5,361 nt of DNA from contig SKVS01000403.1 of the NCBI GenBank assembly GCA_007129335.1, positions 1 to 5,361 on the forward strand, written 5' to 3'. This DNA is from Spirochaetaceae bacterium. GTDB lineage: Bacteria > Spirochaetota > Spirochaetia > DSM-27196 > Salinispiraceae. This document shows positions 1 to 5,000 of this stretch, piece by piece (the first letter of the stretch is position 1; each line of letters opens with the position of its first letter). Under the pieces are notes generated by a model. The model saw only the letters and a program-made list of their open reading frames with translations, did not search any database and was not told the DNA's origin. A program made the position numbers and the translations under genes.

Positions 1-1
1 G

Positions 2-70
2 CGTACCGAACACCCTGCTTTTTCCTTTACTGGCATGGTGTTCAGCGGTCCGGCTTTGATTCGTGATTAG
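2..70 (+). CDS. possible C-terminal end of an unidentified upstream protein (5' truncated)
   Basis: The frame beginning at base 2 is open from the window edge to a TAG at 68-70 and encodes 22 residues ending FSGPALIRD. This frame reads more like protein than the other two forward frames, which give cysteine- and tryptophan-rich strings or stop earlier. The piece is too short to assign a family. It stops 116 bases before the phosphorylase start, so it would be a separate cistron upstream. It could equally be non-coding leader sequence; extending the sequence to the left would settle it. Confidence 0.3.
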   Translation, partial: RTEHPAFSFTGMVFSGPALIRD

Positions 71-138
71 ATTTGCCACGTTCATTCTATTTTGAACAAA
101 CACCACCAGTAATTCCAGTATCCCCGGAAATTCTAGGT

Positions 139-144
139 TATACT
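139..144 (+). promoter_or_regulatory. possible -10 element for the phosphorylase gene
   Basis: TATACT matches the sigma-70 -10 consensus at five of six positions and lies 43 bases ahead of the ATG. No good -35 hexamer is found 16-18 bases upstream (the region reads CCAGTATC), and there is no TG extension, so this is only a candidate. It would allow transcription of the phosphorylase and helicase genes from the 71-186 gap. Confidence 0.22.
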
Positions 145-172
145 GTGAACGTACTCTTACACCAATTCAACC

Positions 173-180
173 AAGGCAGG
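173..180 (+). promoter_or_regulatory. ribosome binding site that fixes the phosphorylase start
   Basis: AAGGCAGG ends six bases before the ATG at 187. This purine-rich stretch is a fair Shine-Dalgarno match at normal spacing. It supports that ATG over the in-frame TTG at 73, which has no such sequence before it and would add 38 residues unlike the family's N-terminus. Confidence 0.5.
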
Positions 181-186
181 TACTCC

Positions 187-1008
187 ATGAACCCCGACTA
201 CCAAAAAACCATCGAACAGGCCCTTGTATCAATACGAAAATCAACCCAAGCCAGTCCCAAGGTAGGTCTGGTGCTCGGCTCGGGGCTTTCCAACATTGTT
301 GACCAATTCCAGGGTGTGGAAATTCCCTACCATGAAATAGACGGGTATCCTGTGGCTACGGTTGCCGGTCACAAAGGGGTGCTGAAGATCGGCACAGAAA
401 CCGCTGTTATGGCAGGCCGGTTTCACTACTACGAGGGCCATTCCATGGACTCGGTGGTTCTTCCCATTTTTCTGCTGAAAGCTCTTGGGGTACAAACCGT
501 GCTGCTCACCAATGCTGCTGGAGGAATAAGTCACGAACTGAATCCCGGGGATCTCATGCTCATTACAGACCATATTAACTTTTTGGGCACCAATCCCCTC
601 ATGGGGCCGAATAACGACTCCTTCGGCCCCCGATTTCCCGACATGTCGGAGGTGTACCACCGGGGACTTCAAAACCTGGCCCTTGGTCTGGACCCCCTGC
701 TTGGCCGGGGAACCTACCTTGCGGTAACTGGTCCAAGCTACGAAACCCCTGCGGAAATTCGGGCCTACCGTACCCTGGGAGCTGATGCAGTGGGTATGTC
801 TACGGTCCCTGAGGCACTATGCGCCCGGTACCTGGGCATGAATGTTGCTGGAATTTCGGTCATAACCAACAAGGCAGCGGGACTTGGCCATGCATCTTTA
901 GATCATGGGGAGGTTGTAGAAACAGGCAAAACCGCCGAAGCCAGGCTGGCAAAACTTTTGCTGGGAATGACCCGGGAAATTCTGGATAATCCCGGCGCTT
1001 TGGGCTAA
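187..1008 (+). CDS. punA: purine nucleoside phosphorylase, trimeric 6-oxopurine type
   Basis: This 273-residue protein should catalyse reversible phosphorolysis of guanosine and inosine (and deoxy forms) to base plus (deoxy)ribose-1-phosphate, in cytoplasmic purine salvage. The length fits the PNP/MTAP family. Visible motifs, in order: phosphate loop LGSGLS (30-35), GRFHYYEG (77-84) with the His that contacts phosphate, TNAAGG (108-113), GPSYETPAE (182-190) with base-contacting Glu186, GMSTVPE (203-209) with the second phosphate-site Ser205, and ITNKAAG (226-232). Asn228 in the last motif is the residue typical of 6-oxopurine PNPs; methylthioadenosine phosphorylases carry Asp there, which argues against that alternative. 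The start at 187 is chosen because of the SD and family length. The helicase gene follows after 13 bases, so the two are probably cotranscribed, although no functional link is obvious. No catalytic residue appears to be missing. Confidence 0.95.
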   Translation: MNPDYQKTIEQALVSIRKSTQASPKVGLVLGSGLSNIVDQFQGVEIPYHEIDGYPVATVAGHKGVLKIGTETAVMAGRFHYYEGHSMDSVVLPIFLLKALGVQTVLLTNAAGGISHELNPGDLMLITDHINFLGTNPLMGPNNDSFGPRFPDMSEVYHRGLQNLALGLDPLLGRGTYLAVTGPSYETPAEIRAYRTLGADAVGMSTVPEALCARYLGMNVAGISVITNKAAGLGHASLDHGEVVETGKTAEARLAKLLLGMTREILDNPGALG

Positions 1009-1021
1009 ACTGCTTTCGCAA

Positions 1022-3787
1022 ATGCCAAGAAAGAAAAAATCCACCCAAACGGAACAGCAGTCAGAGAACCCAGTTGCAGAGCCTGCTACAAAGTCTGCAT
1101 CCAAGAATGCAACCAAGACTGCAACGAAACCTGAGACAAAATCCGCACCACAGCCAGTTACACCGGCCTCCCCCGATGGGCAGGGTTCTGCTGACAGTAC
1201 AACTGTTCACACAGACTCTTCGCCTGACCTTGGTCACCCAGCGGAAAGCCGCATAGAGCCCAATGCCCTGGAACTCATTCGCGCCGAAATCCGGGCAGCC
1301 GGGGGCCGGGAGGTCATGTTTGTATGTTTGGCCGATGCCGATGGGGTCATATTTCGGGCCTGGCCTGCAAGCAGGGGAAATTTCAACCAGGTACCCGCGC
1401 CTATGCTGCATATGCTCAAGAGCAAGGTTGGCAAGGCACTAAAAATCCACGGCAACACACAATCCAATGACTCCCAAGACGAAAATACGGACCAGGAAAT
1501 CGATGAGTTTTCCTCCCGGGTAATCATCCACAACCACCCCTCAGGAGTTCTTGTTCCCAGTCAGGCAGACCTGGATGTGGCTGGAATCCTGGCCCAGGAA
1601 GGCATTGGCAGCTGGCTCATTGATAACCAGGGTTCCCGGGTGTACATTATTACCGAGGCATATAGGGAACCCGAATCGGAACAGTTGAACCCGGACATTC
1701 TTGCGGGCATACTCGAACCCGGCGGTGCCCTCCAATCCTATTCCAGCCAGTTTGAATCCCGGGAAAGCCAGGTAGCCATGCTCAGGGCTGTTGCCCAATC
1801 ATTTAATGACAGCCAGACCCTGGTCAGCGAGGCTGGGACCGGGGTCGGCAAGAGCTTTGCTTACCTGTTGCCCGCCATTAGCTGGGCTGCGAAGAATCAC
1901 CAGCGGGTAGTGGTCAGCACCGCGACAATCAATCTGCAGCACCAGCTCATCGAAAAAGACATTCCCATGGTACAGAAACTCTTGGGTACCAAATTGAAAG
2001 CAGTGCTTGCCAAGGGCCGGAACAATTACCTCTGCGTGAATCGCCTGGATGAGGTTCTGGAAGAGGACTCTCTGTTTCGGGAGGATGATGATACCCTGAA
2101 GCTCGTGGCCGATTGGGCAGGAATGACCAAGTCCGGGGAACGAAGCGACCTGAGTTTCTTTGTGCCCGATGCCCTGTGGAGACGAATCAATTCGGACCAG
2201 GACTCCTGTTCCCACGCACGATGCAGGGCCCGGGAAAACTGCTTTCTATTGAAAGCCCGGCGGGAAGCCAGCCAGGCAGGGCTCATTGTAGCCAACCACC
2301 ACCTGTTTTTTGCCGACGCCTCGGTGCGCAGCCAGGGAATGGGCTACGAAAACACCGTTATTCTTCCGGGATTCACCCGGGTTATTTTTGACGAGGCCCA
2401 CACCATAGAAAACGCTGCTACCAGCTACTTCAGCCGCAGCCTTTCCCGGTTCAGCCTGAATAAATTCCTGAACATGCTCCTGCGCCGTCGGGGTGGAAAA
2501 AGCTTCGGTCTTATTCCTGCCCTGCGGAGCTTTGTGGGCCTGGAACTGTCCGATGCCGAAAGCCTTATTGATGCTACCCGGTCGACCATGATGGACACCG
2601 AACAGGCTATATTCGAGTTTTTGGGTGAGCAGCAGAACCTGCGCCTTCATCCTGCTCAGGCAGAGGGAGAATCCCGTTTGAGTCCCGAATTCAGCCGGCT
2701 AACCCAGGAGCTCTTTGGGCCCCTTGCCTCGTTGCAGGCCGGTGTGCTGGCTCTGGTGGATCACATTGCCCAGGAACTGAAAACCTTAAGCGATGAAGAC
2801 CTGGAACTGCCCCAGGTCGGGGATGTACGGGTTATGATCCGCCGACTGGAGGACATAGCCAGCCTTTGCCAGGATTTCCGGCAGTACTACGACCAGCCCG
2901 ATTTGGTATTCTGGATCGACAAAAACCGGGTCTCCACCACCGGTGAACTCTATATAACCCTGACATCCACCCCCCTGGATATTACCCAAATGATGCGGGA
3001 CTCGGTGTTTGAACCCTACGAAACCATTGTGCTCACCAGCGCAACCATGGCGGTAAATAACCGGTTTGATTTTTTTGAACGGCGGGTAGGGCTTGCTGGC
3101 TTCGATCCAATCCGGGGACTGTTTTCCAGCCCTTTCGATTACCAGAACCGGGTTCTATTGGCCATACCTACCGACGCCCCCGAACCATCGAGCCTGGAGT
3201 ACGCGGATTACCTGATTCAAGTCATAACCCAGGCAATTGAAATATCCGAAGGCCGGGCCCTGGTTCTGTTTACCTCCTACGCCTTGCTGAACAGGGTGTA
3301 CGAAGGAGTGCGGCCTGCCTTGGTTTCTGCAGGCATTCCCTGCTACCGCCAGGGGGATGATGACAAAACCCGGCTGCTTCGAACCTTCCGGGATGATGTG
3401 GCCAGCGTCCTGTTCGCCACCGACTCCTTTTGGGAAGGGGTCGATACCCCCGGTAGTTCTCTGGAATTACTCATTCTTACCCGCCTGCCCTTCCGGGTGC
3501 CCACCGATCCGGTTGTAAAAGCCCGGGCCGAAGCCATTGAAAGCCGGGGTGGAAGCAGTTTTATGGAAATGAGCATTCCCGAGGCAATTATGAAGTTCAA
3601 GCAAGGGTTTGGACGGCTGATGCGCCGAAGCGATGACCGGGGGGTGGTTCTGGTAACCGATGTGCGGTTGGTTCAAAAGCAGTATGGCAGGTTATTCGTG
3701 AACAGTCTGCCTGAAACCCGCAGATCCATTGGTCCTGTTGATGAGGTTCTCTCAGGTATCCGCCGGTTTTTTGACACGGTGGTTTGA
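1022..3787 (+). CDS. dinG: DinG/XPD-family ATP-dependent helicase with N-terminal JAB/JAMM (RadC-like) domain
   Basis: This 921-residue protein is a superfamily 2 helicase of the DinG/XPD/Rad3 type, expected to unwind DNA 5'-3' in repair or in resolving blocked replication. Residues 1-80 are low complexity, rich in Lys/Thr/Ala/Ser/Pro. Residues 82-215 form a JAB/JAMM-like domain with H170, H172, S180 and D183 (HxH-x7-S-x2-D) in an HNHPSG...PS context like RadC; E97 is a candidate for the catalytic Glu. The helicase core follows: Q-like motif FESRESQ (244-250), Walker A AGTGVGKS (271-278), motif Ia near 297-309, Fe-S cysteines C338, C396, C401 and C407, DEAH (457-460), LTSATM (671-676), motif IV near 744-753, motif V near 796-808, and QGFGRLMRR (861-869). 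E. coli DinG is about 716 residues, so the extra length is the N-terminal part; Bacillus-type DinG proteins carry an exonuclease domain there instead. No SD precedes the ATG, so translation is probably coupled to the upstream gene, whose stop is 13 bases away. Helicase identity is firm; the role of the JAMM domain is unknown. Confidence 0.93.
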   Translation: MPRKKKSTQTEQQSENPVAEPATKSASKNATKTATKPETKSAPQPVTPASPDGQGSADSTTVHTDSSPDLGHPAESRIEPNALELIRAEIRAAGGREVMFVCLADADGVIFRAWPASRGNFNQVPAPMLHMLKSKVGKALKIHGNTQSNDSQDENTDQEIDEFSSRVIIHNHPSGVLVPSQADLDVAGILAQEGIGSWLIDNQGSRVYIITEAYREPESEQLNPDILAGILEPGGALQSYSSQFESRESQVAMLRAVAQSFNDSQTLVSEAGTGVGKSFAYLLPAISWAAKNHQRVVVSTATINLQHQLIEKDIPMVQKLLGTKLKAVLAKGRNNYLCVNRLDEVLEEDSLFREDDDTLKLVADWAGMTKSGERSDLSFFVPDALWRRINSDQDSCSHARCRARENCFLLKARREASQAGLIVANHHLFFADASVRSQGMGYENTVILPGFTRVIFDEAHTIENAATSYFSRSLSRFSLNKFLNMLLRRRGGKSFGLIPALRSFVGLELSDAESLIDATRSTMMDTEQAIFEFLGEQQNLRLHPAQAEGESRLSPEFSRLTQELFGPLASLQAGVLALVDHIAQELKTLSDEDLELPQVGDVRVMIRRLEDIASLCQDFRQYYDQPDLVFWIDKNRVSTTGELYITLTSTPLDITQMMRDSVFEPYETIVLTSATMAVNNRFDFFERRVGLAGFDPIRGLFSSPFDYQNRVLLAIPTDAPEPSSLEYADYLIQVITQAIEISEGRALVLFTSYALLNRVYEGVRPALVSAGIPCYRQGDDDKTRLLRTFRDDVASVLFATDSFWEGVDTPGSSLELLILTRLPFRVPTDPVVKARAEAIESRGGSSFMEMSIPEAIMKFKQGFGRLMRRSDDRGVVLVTDVRLVQKQYGRLFVNSLPETRRSIGPVDEVLSGIRRFFDTVV

Positions 3788-3846
3788 AAATTTAGGGATT
3801 CTTTCGTGTTCCTGCAAAATTTATCGTTTTCCTCAATCAGTTCGGA

Positions 3847-3876
3847 GCTTTCTGGTGGTAATTACTATCAGGAGGC
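3847..3876 (+). promoter_or_regulatory. predicted RNA hairpin enclosing the Rpn ribosome binding site
   Basis: The left arm GCTTTCTGGTGGT (3847-3859) pairs without a break with the right arm ACTATCAGGAGGC (3864-3876), around an AATT loop. That is 13 consecutive pairs, four of them G-U. The right arm contains the whole SD AGGAGG (3870-3875), paired against CTTTCT. In the folded state the ribosome site of the full-length nuclease would be hidden, suggesting translation control by melting, a trans factor or upstream ribosome movement. At the DNA level the core GTAATTAC is a perfect palindrome, so an operator is an alternative reading. The pairing is seen directly by eye; the regulatory role is inferred. 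Confidence 0.5.
3870..3875 (+). promoter_or_regulatory. strong Shine-Dalgarno for the Rpn-family gene
   Basis: AGGAGG lies five bases before the ATG at 3881, a full consensus match that decides the start. An in-frame GTG at 3806 would lengthen the protein by 25 residues but has no SD and gives a sequence foreign to the family. The site is buried in the hairpin described at 3847-3876. Confidence 0.8.
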
Positions 3877-3880
3877 AATA

Positions 3881-4858
3881 ATGCTCAATTCCCTTACTAT
3901 GTTCAATGATGTAATCTTTCATTATGTGTTCGGCAGCACCCAAGGTGCCGAATGTTTAAGACATCTTATCAATGCGGTTCTGCGGGATTCGAATCAAACG
4001 GCAATTGATTCCCTGGTAATTCGAAACCCATTCAACTACACTGAATTTCTCCATGGAAAGCAATCCATTATCGATGTACGTGCCAAGGAAGAAGGGGGTA
4101 GATACATTAATGTGGAAGTACAAATCAACCAACAAAAAAATTACCTGGAAAGAGTTCTGTACTATTGGAGTAAAACCTACTGTGATCAACTCCTTGAAGG
4201 TGATGACTGGCAAAACCTTGTTCCAACATTAGCAATTAGTTTTTCAGGATTCCCCCTGTTTCCCCATACATCAGAACTACACGTGCCATGTGAAATCCGG
4301 GCAACCCATGATCCAACCCAAAGAGTAACCGATCATCTTCAATTTCATTTTCTCGACTTTTCCCGATTGTCAAAATTAAGCGACCGCACTATCCTAAACA
4401 AAGAAATTGTATCAATAATGTACTATATGGTTCACAATCACGAGGAAAACAATCCACTATTAGTTAAAATACAGCAACAGTATACGGAGGTTTTAGCCAT
4501 GGAGAATCGATATAGAAATGCTGTAGATGATGAACATATTCGCCTTGCCGCTGAAATTCAGGAAAAAGCCCGCAGGGATTATGCAGGGCAAATGAATTAC
4601 GCTAAAGAAATCGGCTTCAACACTGGCAGAGAAGAAGGACATAAAGTAGGTCTTGAAGAAGGTCTTGAAGAAGGTATTGGGAAGGGCCGCATAGAAAAGT
4701 CACAAAGCTATTTGATCCTTTTGCTCAATAAAAAGTTTGGGCTTACCAAGGAAGAAGAACAATCTATTCTCAACTGCGACGAAGAGGTAAAACTGGATAA
4801 AGCCCTGTTGGAAATATTGACTTCCGAAACGAAAGCCCAGGTGTTGGACTTGCTTTAA
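3881..4858 (+). CDS. Rpn-family PD-(D/E)XK nuclease / putative transposase (PDDEXK_2 type)
   Basis: This 325-residue protein matches the family annotated as Rpn recombination-promoting nuclease/putative transposase. The N-terminal nuclease fold shows the conserved opening FNDVIFHYVFG (8-18), IIDVRA with candidate catalytic D65 (63-68), NVEVQ with E79 and Q81 in the D...ExQ form of the PD-(D/E)XK site (78-81), then RVLYYWSKTYCDQLLEGDDW (91-110), a family signature. From about residue 205 a helical, charged region begins, followed by six Gly-x-x-x tetrapeptides (249-272) and a Leu-rich end. Known members are DNA endonucleases, and some enterobacterial ones act against phage with toxicity restrained by a C-terminal protein made from an internal start. 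Sampled composition is AT-richer than the helicase gene (20 of 60 G/C in 4381-4440 versus 36 of 60 in 2641-2700), consistent with acquisition. The gene appears intact, with the active-site residues present. No terminal inverted repeats were seen, so it is not an insertion sequence on this evidence. Confidence 0.9.
   Translation: MLNSLTMFNDVIFHYVFGSTQGAECLRHLINAVLRDSNQTAIDSLVIRNPFNYTEFLHGKQSIIDVRAKEEGGRYINVEVQINQQKNYLERVLYYWSKTYCDQLLEGDDWQNLVPTLAISFSGFPLFPHTSELHVPCEIRATHDPTQRVTDHLQFHFLDFSRLSKLSDRTILNKEIVSIMYYMVHNHEENNPLLVKIQQQYTEVLAMENRYRNAVDDEHIRLAAEIQEKARRDYAGQMNYAKEIGFNTGREEGHKVGLEEGLEEGIGKGRIEKSQSYLILLLNKKFGLTKEEEQSILNCDEEVKLDKALLEILTSETKAQVLDLL
4486..4490 (+). promoter_or_regulatory. internal Shine-Dalgarno within the Rpn gene
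   Basis: GGAGG inside the coding sequence (Thr-Glu-Val codons) lies eight bases before an in-frame ATG at 4499. Strength and spacing are those of a genuine start site. By eye no strong local hairpin hides it, unlike the SD of the full-length gene. It could be a chance product of the ACG-GAG-GTT codons; conservation in homologues would tell. Confidence 0.45.
4499..4858 (+). CDS. candidate intragenic RpnS-like short protein (C-terminal 119 residues of the Rpn gene)
   Basis: Translation from the in-frame ATG at 4499 (residue 207 of the long form) would give a 119-residue protein beginning MENRYRNAV and sharing the stop at 4858. It lacks the whole nuclease domain and keeps the charged helical segment, the six Gly-x-x-x units and the Leu-rich end. 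In enterobacterial Rpn loci a short C-terminal product made the same way neutralises the long nuclease; a similar role here is inference by analogy, because this protein looks like the PDDEXK_2 branch rather than the E. coli RpnA-E branch. The start coincides with the boundary between nuclease and tail, which supports it. No translation evidence is available. Confidence 0.4.
   Translation: MENRYRNAVDDEHIRLAAEIQEKARRDYAGQMNYAKEIGFNTGREEGHKVGLEEGLEEGIGKGRIEKSQSYLILLLNKKFGLTKEEEQSILNCDEEVKLDKALLEILTSETKAQVLDLL
4625..4696 (+). repeat. six 12-bp units encoding Gly-x-x-x tetrapeptides
   Basis: The stretch divides into six consecutive 12-bp units, each starting with GG and encoding GREE, GHKV, GLEE, GLEE, GIGK and GRIE (residues 249-272). 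Units three and four (4649-4660 and 4661-4672) are identical GGTCTTGAAGAA copies, a sign of recent duplication. Gly-rich EG-type repeats are common near the C-terminus of this protein family. Because the unit is a multiple of three, copy-number slippage would alter the length without breaking the frame. The repeats fall within both the long and the proposed short product. Confidence 0.8.
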
Positions 4859-4885
4859 AGCCGTGTGGTTTTTGTGTAAGGCTTT
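4857..4885 (+). terminator. weak hairpin after the Rpn gene, doubtful terminator
   Basis: AAAGCC (4857-4862) overlaps the stop codon and can pair with GGTTTT at 4867-4872 (one G-U, four-base loop) or perfectly with GGCTTT at 4880-4885 (17-base loop). The two foldings exclude each other. No U-run follows the second form, and the T-run at 4869-4873 is consumed by the first, so a classical intrinsic terminator is not shown. Confidence 0.2.
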
Positions 4886-4951
4886 GCAAAATGAGATTTG
4901 CCCTGAGCTTCTCCCCGTATTAAAAACTACAGGATTCCGATTATTTTCTAT

Positions 4952-4981
4952 TTGACTTGGCATCAAAACTACGTATACAAT
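4952..4981 (+). promoter_or_regulatory. sigma-70-like promoter ahead of the GH3 gene
   Basis: TTGACT (4952-4957, five of six matches) and TACAAT (4976-4981, five of six) are separated by 18 bases. TATACA at 4974-4979 is a weaker alternative -10 at 16-base spacing. The expected transcript start is about 4986-4988, on top of the best GH3 start codon, so the message would be leaderless or the coding start lies elsewhere. The promoter indicates that the GH3 gene is transcribed independently of the Rpn gene. Confidence 0.45.
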
Positions 4982-5000
4982 ATGGTATGCATGATGTATA
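4974..5000. repeat. imperfect 27-bp palindrome over the promoter, candidate operator
   Basis: TATACA (4974-4979) and TGTATA (4995-5000) form perfect inverted half-sites around base 4987, with a further three matching pairs inside (ATG 4982-4984 with CAT 4990-4992). The left half overlaps both -10 candidates, so a bound regulator would block the promoter. AT-rich palindromes arise by chance easily, and no particular regulator family's consensus is recognised. Confidence 0.25.

Noticed and set aside
73..186. TTG-initiated 38-residue N-terminal extension of the phosphorylase
   Set aside because: It has no SD, the sequence is unlike the family N-terminus, and the ATG at 187 has a good SD and gives the expected length.
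241..3676. Numerous minus-strand open frames opposite the phosphorylase and helicase genes
   Set aside because: They mirror well-supported genes, encode no recognisable motifs and have no independent start signals.
3806..3880. GTG-initiated 25-residue extension of the Rpn protein
   Set aside because: It has no SD at 3806, while a consensus AGGAGG precedes ATG 3881. The extension would also be translated from the hairpin region.
1022..4858. Helicase plus Rpn nuclease as one two-gene defence operon
   Set aside because: The Rpn gene has its own SD control hairpin, a 93-bp gap and different base composition, and the helicase pairs more closely with the phosphorylase. Adjacency alone is not enough.
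3788..4986. Rpn gene as a complete insertion sequence with terminal inverted repeats or target duplication
   Set aside because: No matching inverted ends or flanking duplication were found in 3788-3880 or 4859-4986. The AAAATTTA copies at 3787-3794 and 3816-3823 lie on the same side of the gene and are AT-rich chance matches.
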